From assembly GCF_002021565.1 (NCBI RefSeq), contig NZ_MSZX01000017.1, positions 36,120-100,119 of the forward strand: DNA of 64,000 nucleotides. Reading direction: 5' to 3'. A program made the position numbers and the translations under genes. Positions 19,046-28,337 of the stretch are shown here, piece by piece (positions within the stretch are counted from its first letter, which is position 1; each line of letters opens with the position of its first letter). Below the pieces are notes generated by a model, which worked only from the letters and a program-made list of their open reading frames with translations, was not told where the DNA came from and ran no database searches. This DNA is from Paenibacillus selenitireducens (lineage in GTDB: Bacteria > Bacillota > Bacilli > Paenibacillales > Paenibacillaceae).

Positions 19046-19079
19046 AAACCCAGTGCCTTAATGGTACTGGGTTTGTTGT
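19046..19079. terminator. Hairpin terminator after the SF0329 gene
   Basis: AAACCCAGT / ACTGGGTTT stem with an 11-base loop, followed by a short T-rich tail. It separates the SF0329 gene from the leftward rhamnosidase gene. Confidence 0.7.
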
Positions 19080-19220
19080 ATTATGAAAGAAAAGTAAAGT
19101 GAGATGAGTCTGTTGTTGTACGCTGGTAAACAAATAGAAACTTTTTTTGAACTGTGCAATTAAGTAGAGCAAATAAAAGGCGAAGGCGGCCATAGGACGG
19201 GCCGCCTCTTCGTATTATTA

Positions 19221-21416
19221 TCAGGTTTGGATAAGAAGGACACCCTTCGGAAGTGACAGATTAGTCTCGCCATTCTTATAGGAGAAGTTGACTCGTCCAG
19301 CTGGGATTTGAAACTCCAGTTCAATTTGTTTGAGTGATTTTGGAATTTGTGGTTGAAAGGACACTGTTTTCCATCCCGGGGCTGCGGGCTTCAAGCCGAT
19401 CACTTCCTCGATAAGTAATGGAATAGGGGCGCTTGCCCATGGATGGCATAGGCTTGTATTCCACTTCAAATCCTTCGACCAAGCTTCGAAACATGCAGTT
19501 GCGCCTTCTTTAACCATATTGCCCCAGGAGTGTAGATTTTCTGAACGAATAAGCTCATAAACAAATTCATGTTCTCCTACAAGAGCAAGTGCTTTCAGTA
19601 CAAAATATGCCATATAGACACCGCAGTTCAACCGCTTTGTGCGTAGGAATTCGATGGATTCTGCCTGGTCTTTCTCATCCGTTAAACCGAATAAAAGTGG
19701 GAGTGCATTCGCATGAAGTGACGAATGCTTGGAGCCCTCAGCATCTATAAATAGTCTTGTTTCTTCATTTCGGAATACCTTGAGAAAGGCGTTCCGAAAT
19801 GCTGCTAAACGCTCTTCAGATATTGTTTTCTCTATTAAACCAAGTATATCCTCTAACTCTCCAATAACGCTCATTGCCCCATAATAGAATGCATTGATGA
19901 CGTTATGACAGCCTGGACCAAGCGGATTTTCCAGCTGAAAATCGTAACCATCACGCAGTCCCTCTGGCCAATCGACGAGGTTCCATTTGTCGGATACTTG
20001 TGTAAGCAAGCCGTCATTTCTGCGGTACTTGTCAAAATGCCTAATAATGCCCGCTGCTACTGGTAACATTTCACTGACAAACGCTTTGTCACCGCTTTGC
20101 TTGTAATATTCGAGAAGCTGCATCGGCCATTGCAGAGAATAGTCAGCAATTTCCTGCATGAAATGGCCGGGAGCTACTGCCATTAATCCTGGACATGTTC
20201 GTGCAGACAAGGAAAAATCATAAAGCGATTTGCGAAATAGCCTTAAATCGCCCGACAAATAGACGTGTGCATGGGCAATCACCGTATTGTCTCCTAAATA
20301 TTGTCCTTTCTCACGGGATGGACAATCGACATAATTTTCTTGTGAGCCATACTTGACCCCGTTGCGGCAAATGGACCAAATTTCATTCAACATGGGATCG
20401 GAAGATTCGAACAGACAAGCTTCCTCATCAAGCGGGTAATGGCGTACTAATGCTGCGAAGCTGTCCGTATTCAGAGTCATACTTGGTGGAGCCAATACCT
20501 CAACATAACGAAACGCTTTATAATCATAAAAATCCAGTTCGTCTTCCTGACCGGAAAGAGTCCAAATCTCCTTATAGATACAATTGCATCGCAGCTCGTA
20601 ACGAACACGTCCGCTGTCCTGCAGTTCTTCACCACATCGAATCTCAATGGTTTGTCCTTCGGAACCATGCGCTCTCATTGTAAATTGGCCTGTTATTTCT
20701 TTGCCAAAATCGAGTAGAAAGCCCTCGCCTTCAATAGATATAATTCGACTGGGTTTAATAGTGTATACCGACAATGGAGGGGTAGGCTGAAGAAATAATC
20801 GATGATCATTGTAATGGTGAACAACGGGGTGATCCCATTCTGAGTCATCAAAGAGAGCTTCTTTCCAGCCATTTTGCTTCAAGCGATTGTCTATATTTTC
20901 TAAAAACTGAGTGTTGTATCCAATGATTCCGCCATTTCCGTATTCAAGTGCCCTGTGCAACTTCCAGTTGGAATCAGTTGCGGCTGTCAATTTCCCGTTC
21001 ACGCTTAGCTCGGCGATTAGACCTTGGCGATAATCGCCGCTGTTGAAGGCTCGGCAAATTAGCCCTTGATAATAGACGTGAACAGCCATTACGTTTAATC
21101 CTTCTGTTAAATATGCAGCAACGTCGTACTGGTTATAGGGATAGTGGTCATAAGGGCCTTGTGCTGGACCTTGCCCGACAAAAATACCGTTTACATATAG
21201 CTTATAGTAGTCATCCGCTGTGATATCCAGAATTGCTCTTTCAATATGAGCAGAGTTTAAGCAAAATGTTTTTCTTACTAGTATATGGTGATTTATTAAA
21301 TTTTCCTTGTGCTCTGGCAATGTCTTAACTATTGTTTCTTTGTGAAAAGGTTCGATAGGTTGTAATTCTTCAAATGCCTTATCCATAATCCAAGAGGCTG
21401 ACCAATTTTTTTTCAA
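19221..21416 (-). CDS. Alpha-L-rhamnosidase, glycoside hydrolase family 78
   Basis: Removes terminal alpha-L-rhamnose from plant glycosides or pectin fragments. No signal peptide is seen, so it acts in the cytoplasm on imported oligosaccharides. The order fits GH78: an N-terminal beta domain (AILDITADDYYKLYVNGIFVGQGPAQ), then the alpha/alpha barrel with the acidic signature DCPSREKGQYLGD, and a C-terminal beta domain. The start is TTG 21416 after AGGAGCAGGAAA. It is followed 95 bases upstream by the sugar-binding lipoprotein gene on the same strand. Confidence 0.88.
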   Translation of the reverse strand: MKKNWSASWIMDKAFEELQPIEPFHKETIVKTLPEHKENLINHHILVRKTFCLNSAHIERAILDITADDYYKLYVNGIFVGQGPAQGPYDHYPYNQYDVAAYLTEGLNVMAVHVYYQGLICRAFNSGDYRQGLIAELSVNGKLTAATDSNWKLHRALEYGNGGIIGYNTQFLENIDNRLKQNGWKEALFDDSEWDHPVVHHYNDHRLFLQPTPPLSVYTIKPSRIISIEGEGFLLDFGKEITGQFTMRAHGSEGQTIEIRCGEELQDSGRVRYELRCNCIYKEIWTLSGQEDELDFYDYKAFRYVEVLAPPSMTLNTDSFAALVRHYPLDEEACLFESSDPMLNEIWSICRNGVKYGSQENYVDCPSREKGQYLGDNTVIAHAHVYLSGDLRLFRKSLYDFSLSARTCPGLMAVAPGHFMQEIADYSLQWPMQLLEYYKQSGDKAFVSEMLPVAAGIIRHFDKYRRNDGLLTQVSDKWNLVDWPEGLRDGYDFQLENPLGPGCHNVINAFYYGAMSVIGELEDILGLIEKTISEERLAAFRNAFLKVFRNEETRLFIDAEGSKHSSLHANALPLLFGLTDEKDQAESIEFLRTKRLNCGVYMAYFVLKALALVGEHEFVYELIRSENLHSWGNMVKEGATACFEAWSKDLKWNTSLCHPWASAPIPLLIEEVIGLKPAAPGWKTVSFQPQIPKSLKQIELEFQIPAGRVNFSYKNGETNLSLPKGVLLIQT

Positions 21417-21510
21417 TTTCCTGCTCCTTTTTTAGAAATGATTTTAATTGTTACAATGTAAATAACAGCAAGGGCCAGGCATGCCTGACCCTTGCTCTAT
21501 ATTGATTGAA

Positions 21511-22938
21511 TTAGTTGGTCATAGGATTGAAATCAGGCACTTTTACCAGGTCTAGATCTACTGACCCAGCTTTGACTGATTCTTCGAAAAATTTGTTTTG
21601 CACTTCACTAAGTTCTTGCATCAGTTTGTCGATATCTTCGCCGCCTTTTGTAAATGCGTCAGTGAAGACTTCCCAGACTCCATAACCGCCGCCAAAATCA
21701 ATATCACCTATTTTAGGCGGAGGATTTAATAACTTATAATCAACCGATGGTGCAGCTATATATTGTTTGGCTGGTTGCGTGATGATAAAGTCAGCCAATC
21801 CTTTCCGTTCCTGAGGCGGCAGAGATTTGTCCTGGGCGGCAATATTTGTGAAGCTTCCCAGTCCAGCTTTAGCTAATTCCGTATACATATCATCAGAGGT
21901 GAAGAATTCCCAAACTATTTTCGTTTCCTTCAGATGCTTTGTATTTTTATTAATAGTTATTCCATTTCCGGTATTGTAAGGTGAGGAGCCTTTTACTTCA
22001 CCATCCCATGTTGGGAAATCTGCTACTCCCCAATTGATCTTGGCAGGGAATTGATCGTTAAACACCCCAATATCCCATGTTGCTGCACTAAGCATGCCAA
22101 CGTTGCCTTCCGAGAACTGTGCTCGAATCATATCATTATCATATGAACCAACTCCAGGGAACACACTTCCTTCCTTGTTCACATCATGCCACCACTGGAT
22201 GTACTTACTGTAACGTGTATAATCGAATTTTCCTGCTTTGGCATCCCAACCGCCGCCTCCCCAGTAATCGCCAGAACGAGCGGAAGGAATAAGAGCATAG
22301 TATTGCCAGAATACAGTTTGTTTGATTGGGAGTCCCAGACCGTATTTTTTTCCGTCGCCTTTTTCAGTAATGGTTTTGGCGTAATCCCTCATTTCCTGCC
22401 AAGTTGCAGGTGGTTTCTCAGGATCGAGGCCTGATGCCTCGAATAGATCTTTGTTGTACACAAGCTTATAGTTAGTTACATTTTCTCTTATTTGATAGAA
22501 TTCATCTTTCTTTGCGAAAGAAGGCTTATAGAAGGCTGGTTCAACAAAGCGTTTCTTAGTTTCCTCTGTGATCATGTCGTTAATGTTTAAAATCGAGCCG
22601 GCTGCATAAAGCTCCTGGGGGGGCTCGAACATCAGATCCGGAAGTTTATTTGCATTGAAAGCTAATCTGAGTTGATCCGGATAATTATCTGTAAATACTT
22701 TGTACTCAATTTCGATATTATCCTTATTTGTCTCATTAAACTGCTTGATCAATGCTTCTCTAGTAGCTTGATCATGCCTTGCACTGTTCCAAATCTCAAT
22801 TTTGACCTTTGATGCCGAAGGTGAAACGGTTGGTTCTTTCGGCGAATTATCTGGTTTGGAACAGCCTACTATCCCTCCCAACGTTAGAAGAAGACAGGAT
22901 AAAATAAGCACCGACTTGCCTTTTTGTTTCATGTTCAT
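21511..22938 (-). CDS. Sugar ABC transporter substrate-binding lipoprotein
   Basis: Extracellular solute-binding protein of the family-1 sugar type, 475 residues. It has a lipoprotein signal with lipobox IVGC (Cys about 26), then a Ser/Pro linker and the SBP fold (KIEIWNSARHDQATREALI, YYALIPSARSGDYW). It probably binds a rhamnose-containing oligosaccharide for the two permeases encoded divergently at 23191-25008. No ATPase is encoded in the cluster; such systems often share an MsmX-type ATPase. AGGGGAG precedes ATG 22938. Confidence 0.9.
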   Translation of the reverse strand: MNMKQKGKSVLILSCLLLTLGGIVGCSKPDNSPKEPTVSPSASKVKIEIWNSARHDQATREALIKQFNETNKDNIEIEYKVFTDNYPDQLRLAFNANKLPDLMFEPPQELYAAGSILNINDMITEETKKRFVEPAFYKPSFAKKDEFYQIRENVTNYKLVYNKDLFEASGLDPEKPPATWQEMRDYAKTITEKGDGKKYGLGLPIKQTVFWQYYALIPSARSGDYWGGGGWDAKAGKFDYTRYSKYIQWWHDVNKEGSVFPGVGSYDNDMIRAQFSEGNVGMLSAATWDIGVFNDQFPAKINWGVADFPTWDGEVKGSSPYNTGNGITINKNTKHLKETKIVWEFFTSDDMYTELAKAGLGSFTNIAAQDKSLPPQERKGLADFIITQPAKQYIAAPSVDYKLLNPPPKIGDIDFGGGYGVWEVFTDAFTKGGEDIDKLMQELSEVQNKFFEESVKAGSVDLDLVKVPDFNPMTN

Positions 22939-23190
22939 TTATGGACTCCCCTTAACAATTTTTGTTTTCCAATGATTATGCTAACCGCTTCTATTATTAA
23001 GGGTAACCCCTCAAATTTAGTATTTATTGAATTTCAATTAACCAAATAGCGAGTATGCCTTTTATTATAATAATCCCTTGGCTAACCATTTCGGAATCGT
23101 GCAATAAACCTTAAGTTACGGGGGTTGTGGGTATTTGGTGCTTGATTTTATACTTTATAAAAATACTAATTCCGTAATGGGAGGTCGCTG

Positions 23191-24147
23191 TTGTTTATGA
23201 AACCATCTGCTATACCCGCTTCTAATAGAAGTGACGATCCAAACCGAATGCGCTGGACGCAAATCGCCCCTCGTTTTTTTAAAAAGCATGGACACGCCTA
23301 TTTAATGTTGCTTGTGCCGGTTATATTTTTTGCGTTGTTCTCTGTATATCCAGTCATTTGGGCGTTGAAATATGTTTTTTACTACTACGATGGATACGAG
23401 CTTCATTATACTGGTTTGACTAATTTTAAACGACTGCTAAATGATACCGTGTTTTGGAAAAGCTTAGGTAAGCAAGCCATATTCTCTCTTAAGATTTTTA
23501 TAGAATTGCCGCTGGCCTTTACGCTGGCCTTGATTCTCCATACCCGGATGCGTGGTAAAAACTTTTTTCGTGCGATTTTTATTATGCCTTATATCATTCC
23601 AGGCTCAACAATGGCCTTAATATTTTACGTTTTGCTAAACCCATATAATGGAGAACTCAATCGTATGCTTCTGTCGCTAGGCTGGATTGATAAACCGGTG
23701 CAGTTTCTAACAGATGACCGACTCGCTTTTCTTAGTGGAATGATGATTGACGCTTGGCAATTTTTTGGTGTAAACATGCTGTTCTTCCTTGTTGGTCTAA
23801 GTAGTATCCCTAAGGACGTATATGAAAGCGCAGATATAGACGGAGCAACTGGATTTAAACGCGTACGGTATATTGCGCTGCCTATGATGGGACGGATTTT
23901 GCAAGTTATTTTGTTTTTATCCATGTTGAACACGTTGAAATCGATGGGCCCGTATCTTGTTTTAACAGATGGAGGACCGAATCATGCAACTGAAGTAACC
24001 TTTCTGTACATATTCCACCAGTTTTTTGGCGGGAGATCAAGCGTGAATTATGGGTACGGTGCAACAGTTGCGGTTGTAACGGCAGTATTCTTGCTTATCG
24101 TATCGATCATCTATTTCCGCTTGACGAAACGAATGGATTATCATTAG
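23191..24147 (+). CDS. Sugar ABC transporter permease (UgpA/LacF type)
   Basis: Six-span inner-membrane permease of 318 residues with the EAA loop YESADIDGATGFKRVRYIALPMM, which contacts the ATPase. It pairs with the next gene. The start is taken at TTG 23191, six bases after GGGAGG; ATG 23197 is an alternative. It opens the rightward operon permease-permease-YesN-YesM. Confidence 0.92.
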   Translation: MFMKPSAIPASNRSDDPNRMRWTQIAPRFFKKHGHAYLMLLVPVIFFALFSVYPVIWALKYVFYYYDGYELHYTGLTNFKRLLNDTVFWKSLGKQAIFSLKIFIELPLAFTLALILHTRMRGKNFFRAIFIMPYIIPGSTMALIFYVLLNPYNGELNRMLLSLGWIDKPVQFLTDDRLAFLSGMMIDAWQFFGVNMLFFLVGLSSIPKDVYESADIDGATGFKRVRYIALPMMGRILQVILFLSMLNTLKSMGPYLVLTDGGPNHATEVTFLYIFHQFFGGRSSVNYGYGATVAVVTAVFLLIVSIIYFRLTKRMDYH

Positions 24148-24171
24148 ACATTATCAAGAGACTGGAGTGAG

Positions 24172-25008
24172 TTGGTTTTGGTGAAAATAGTAAATGTATT
24201 CAAGTATATATTTTTAACAATTGCAGCGACTGTGACAATATGGCCAATTTTATTTGTTGTGTTAGGATCGTTTAAGACAAATCAAGAACTGATTGCGGGT
24301 GGAGGCTTGCTACCCAAAAAATGGATGGTGAGTAACTATGCAGAAGTATGGGGGGGAATGGACTTTTCTTTCTACTTCTTTAATTCGTTTGTATTTGCAT
24401 GTATTGCAGCCATATTGTCTGCCTTGCTAGGATCGATGGGGGGATATGTGTTTGCGAGATCCGATTTTCCTGGTAAAAGATTATTATATGCACTTGTGAT
24501 CGGACTTTTATTTATTAGTTTAGGCCCAATGACATTATTTCCAAAGTTTGAAATGGCGGTTAATTGGGGGCTCAATTCGAACATTTTCACGCTGCCACTT
24601 TTAACGGCGACTGGTTTGGGGGCGAGTCTGTTTCTTTATGAAGGTTATATAAAATCGCTTGGCAGAGAAATAGATGAAGCTGCCGTTGTTGATGGTGCAG
24701 GTTATTATAAACGTTATTTTAGCATTTTCTTGCCTCTTATGATCCCTATTATTTCAACATTCTTTATAATAGAATTTGTAGCGGAGTGGAACAACTACAT
24801 ATTTCCGCTGGTTATGACAATCGGAAATCCGCAACTTAAAACAATTACCGTTGCGGTTGTTGAAATGAGAAGCATGGGAGACGGAGCTGCGGCTTGGAAC
24901 TTATTGATGACGGGTTCTTCGATATCTATCATACCAGTGCTTATCGTTTTTGTAGTTATGAATAGGCAGATTGTCGAGGGTTTATCACAAGGAGCTGTGA
25001 AAGGGTAA
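24172..25008 (+). CDS. Sugar ABC transporter permease (MalG/UgpE type)
   Basis: Partner permease of 278 residues with the EAA loop REIDEAAVVDGAGYYKRYF near residue 165 and six hydrophobic spans. Several starts are possible (TTG 24172, TTG 24178, GTG 24181) after GGAGTG. The stop TAA shares its last base with the ATG of the regulator gene, implying translational coupling. Confidence 0.92.
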   Translation: MVLVKIVNVFKYIFLTIAATVTIWPILFVVLGSFKTNQELIAGGGLLPKKWMVSNYAEVWGGMDFSFYFFNSFVFACIAAILSALLGSMGGYVFARSDFPGKRLLYALVIGLLFISLGPMTLFPKFEMAVNWGLNSNIFTLPLLTATGLGASLFLYEGYIKSLGREIDEAAVVDGAGYYKRYFSIFLPLMIPIISTFFIIEFVAEWNNYIFPLVMTIGNPQLKTITVAVVEMRSMGDGAAAWNLLMTGSSISIIPVLIVFVVMNRQIVEGLSQGAVKG

Positions 25009-26573
25009 TGGCCAAATATAAGGTACTTATCGTCGATGACGAGAATTTTATTAGAGAGAGGCTGAAGGGAGCAATCCCTTGGGCGGAGTACGGGATGCAA
25101 GTAGTCGGGTTAGCTGAGGACGGGGTACGCGCGTTGGAACTGCTGGAAGAGCTTAAACCGGATATCATAATTACTGATATCCGTATGCCCGGCATGACAG
25201 GTCTTGAAATGATTATGGCCATGCAGCGCCAGAAGCAGGATGTTAAGATCATCATATTAAGCGGTTTCGGAGAATTTGAGTATGCTAGGGAAGCGATCAG
25301 GCTAGGTGTTACAGAATATCTGTTAAAACCGACTCAGCCAGACGAATTGCTTCAAACGCTGATGCGAATTATTGATGAGCTTGAACATTCCCGCAAATCA
25401 CAAGTTCAGATTCAGCATTTGTACAATCACTTGGATACAGTGAGATCACAGGCAATACTTGAACTGCTCGCAGGTAACCATCCGGGCTACGGGTGGGAGG
25501 AGGAAGCTGCGAATGTAGGGTTAAGCTGGATTGCGGCAGGAAGGATCAGATTGTTTTACATCTCTATGCCGCATCTCCTTCTTCATCAGGACCGCAAAAC
25601 TTTGGAAGTCATGCAGTTTGCTATTCAAAATGTTTTAATTGAGACTATCGAAGGTTATGATTCGATGTGTCTCGTTCGCATTTCTAGGGGGAAATGGGTA
25701 TTGACGCTTGGCAATCAACTTATGGACAAGGAATTACAAGAGTTTACACGCAGTTTGTTTGACATTGTTATTCTGAATACAAAGGTCTCTTTACATATTA
25801 CCGTATCTGAATTAGGTGACCATTATCTAGAATGCAGCAAATTGTACTGGGAGGTAGAAAAAACAGCTGAATACGAGGGACAGGATACGAACTGTCCAAT
25901 CCGTTTTATAACCCGTGCTGATAAGGACGTGGCTTATGACCGCTGGCTGAAGCCGATGCAGGAGTTGATGGACTGGATCGCTCAAGGGGAGATGCAGCAG
26001 ATCTATCAGTGGCAGGGCCAGATGGAAAAGGCTTTTTTGAACTGGGATCTGACATCCGCAAGGCGCTGGTGTTTCGAATGGCTAATCTCCCTGAGAGATC
26101 ATATGCTTCCACAGCAGGCAGCCAAAGAAGAATCTGTAGAAATCCGCCATCAATTGCGCGCGCAAATTATGGGTCAATATCAGAACAAGGAGCTGCTGCA
26201 ATACTTCAATCAGCAGCTCCATCAAATTATAAGACTACGAAATGGGGATATCACTCATCATTCAATTAAAAAGGCGAAGGAAATTATTCAACATAAATAT
26301 GATCAGGATATTAAGCTCTCCAGTGTAGCCGAAGAATTAGGGATTTCGACGGTGTATTTGAGCGAGCTGTTCAAGAAGGAAACAAACATAACTTTTCGAG
26401 AATACGTTATGCGTATTCGGATGACGGAAGCTGCGGAAAAGCTGAAAGATCCTACTGTTAAAGTTTATGAGGTTTCTTATCTCGTAGGCTACAATAAAGT
26501 TGAGCATTTCGTTAAGCTGTTTAAGAAATATTATGGTATGACACCATCAGAATATAGGGGAGCTGTCGTGTAA
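25008..26573 (+). CDS. YesN-type response regulator with AraC DNA-binding domain
   Basis: A 521-residue response regulator: receiver domain (DD at 10-11, phosphoacceptor D57 in ITDIRMPG, conserved K in YLLKPT), a long middle region, and a C-terminal AraC double helix-turn-helix (KLSSVAEELGISTVYLSELFKK...YNKVEHFVKLFKKYYGMTPSEYR). It should activate the neighbouring transport and glycosidase genes when phosphorylated by the kinase encoded next. Confidence 0.93.
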   Translation: MAKYKVLIVDDENFIRERLKGAIPWAEYGMQVVGLAEDGVRALELLEELKPDIIITDIRMPGMTGLEMIMAMQRQKQDVKIIILSGFGEFEYAREAIRLGVTEYLLKPTQPDELLQTLMRIIDELEHSRKSQVQIQHLYNHLDTVRSQAILELLAGNHPGYGWEEEAANVGLSWIAAGRIRLFYISMPHLLLHQDRKTLEVMQFAIQNVLIETIEGYDSMCLVRISRGKWVLTLGNQLMDKELQEFTRSLFDIVILNTKVSLHITVSELGDHYLECSKLYWEVEKTAEYEGQDTNCPIRFITRADKDVAYDRWLKPMQELMDWIAQGEMQQIYQWQGQMEKAFLNWDLTSARRWCFEWLISLRDHMLPQQAAKEESVEIRHQLRAQIMGQYQNKELLQYFNQQLHQIIRLRNGDITHHSIKKAKEIIQHKYDQDIKLSSVAEELGISTVYLSELFKKETNITFREYVMRIRMTEAAEKLKDPTVKVYEVSYLVGYNKVEHFVKLFKKYYGMTPSEYRGAVV

Positions 26574-26575
26574 AG

Positions 26576-28240
26576 ATGAAGCGTTTTGGCACCGTTGGTA
26601 CCTCATTTGCGTTCCGGCATTTGCATCATAAGCTGATTCTTATATTGGTCTTTCTAATGTTTTTGCCTGCTGTTACTGTTGGCGTCGTAAACATGCTGCT
26701 AACTTCCAAGCTTATGTCCAATCAACTGGAGCAAGGGGCCGAAAGACTATTTGCTCAAACGGCTAATCAGGCGGAGAAATTATATCAGGATTTAGAAACC
26801 GTAGAAAATCAGTTTTTGAAAAATGAAGGTCTTCTTGGAAAATTAAATGTACCGACGGATCGTATCCTTACACAAATTGAAGCGTCCAACCGTTTTTATA
26901 CTTTTTTAGGGAATGTCAAATATATTAATTCAAATGTCAATGTAACGGTGTTTGTCACAGAACCTCACTATTTTTCAGCTTATGGCTTGCCTGTTAAGGT
27001 AAACCAGCCTTTCATAAAGCAGGTGATGGAAAAAGGAGGTGGCCGGTTTCAACGCTTGTTCTTTGTTGCTGAAAGAAATGGCAGCCGCGTATTGCAGTGG
27101 ATTGTTCCGCTAGGCGATATCGTTAATCGAAGGTCGATAGGGTTGCTCGTTATACAAGTTCCTTTCAGCTCAATCGATAAAATTATGAATGATGGAGGCC
27201 ATATGCAATTGTCCATGGTAGATGGAAATGGGACCTATATCATTCATCCAAAAGCCGAGTACATTGGACAAGCGATGGAACAGCCAGCTTCAGCTCTGGA
27301 TATATCTTATTATCATCGGCAAATTGGCGAAGATTGGACACTCATAGGAGAAATTCCAAAAGCAGAAATTTTGTCGCCGCTTAAAAATTTACAAAGGTGG
27401 ACGATGTTAATTACGATTGGACAAATTGTTCTAACCTCCTGCTTGGCGATATGGCTTGCAAGAAGCTTCTCTCGTCCCATCCAATTTCTTGCGTCACTTA
27501 TCTTTAAAAAGAAAAACCAAGGAGCAGATATTGTGATCCCGCGTTTGAAACGCAATGATGAAATTCGTTTCTTATACGATGGGATTCGTGATTTGCTGCA
27601 TGAAATAAAGCTGGAGCAGATCCAGAAGCAGGAGTATCGGCTGCGTATGCTGCAATATCAGATTAATCCTCATTTTCTTTATAATTCACTCGACTCAATA
27701 CAATGGAAAGCAGTCGAGCATAGAGATAAAGAGCTGAGTGAAATGATTCGGAATTTAAGCTTCTTTTTAAGGCATGGCTTAAATCAACAGGATATCGTAA
27801 CGATAGAAGAGGAATTGAAGCATTTGAAAAGCTATATCGATTTGCAAAAAATACGTTATCAGGATCAGTTTTCCATACATATCAACATTTCAGAGGAAGT
27901 ATTGCAACAAAGTATTGTAAAAGTTTCACTTCAGCCGCTTGTTGAGAATGCGATTATGCATGGCATGAATCGGCAGTCTGGAGGAAATCGGATCGAAATC
28001 GCGGGCCACCGCACAAAGGATGATCGAACGATTATTTCTATTATTGATAATGGGCGCAATCTGGATTTTGATTATGTTTCAAAATTACTTGAACAATCCG
28101 TACACGCTAACAACAACTCTCAATTTGGAATTCGTAATGTGAATGAGAGGATTAAGCTTTATTTTGGGGCGGAATATGGTTTGACTGTATACAAGCTGAA
28201 TTTTGGCACGCAATTTGATGTTATATTGCCATTTGTATAG
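26576..28240 (+). CDS. YesM-type sensor histidine kinase
   Basis: A 554-residue membrane kinase: TM1 about residues 20-42, extracellular sensor region, TM2 about 278-298, HAMP-like linker, then the His_kinase block QINPHFLYNSLDSIQWK with the phospho-acceptor His near residue 365, and an HATPase domain (PLVENAIMHGM, IIDNG, FGIRNVNERIKLYFG). It is two bases from the regulator gene. The cluster suggests that it senses an extracellular sugar, possibly together with the binding protein. Confidence 0.93.
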   Translation: MKRFGTVGTSFAFRHLHHKLILILVFLMFLPAVTVGVVNMLLTSKLMSNQLEQGAERLFAQTANQAEKLYQDLETVENQFLKNEGLLGKLNVPTDRILTQIEASNRFYTFLGNVKYINSNVNVTVFVTEPHYFSAYGLPVKVNQPFIKQVMEKGGGRFQRLFFVAERNGSRVLQWIVPLGDIVNRRSIGLLVIQVPFSSIDKIMNDGGHMQLSMVDGNGTYIIHPKAEYIGQAMEQPASALDISYYHRQIGEDWTLIGEIPKAEILSPLKNLQRWTMLITIGQIVLTSCLAIWLARSFSRPIQFLASLIFKKKNQGADIVIPRLKRNDEIRFLYDGIRDLLHEIKLEQIQKQEYRLRMLQYQINPHFLYNSLDSIQWKAVEHRDKELSEMIRNLSFFLRHGLNQQDIVTIEEELKHLKSYIDLQKIRYQDQFSIHINISEEVLQQSIVKVSLQPLVENAIMHGMNRQSGGNRIEIAGHRTKDDRTIISIIDNGRNLDFDYVSKLLEQSVHANNNSQFGIRNVNERIKLYFGAEYGLTVYKLNFGTQFDVILPFV

Positions 28241-28337
28241 CTATTTCCAGTAAATATGTAGTTTAGGGGGTTATATGGCCAGAGAGTTTTTTTTATGATG
28301 ATGGTGAGAAACCATTTAACTCTTTGGAGGGGAAATA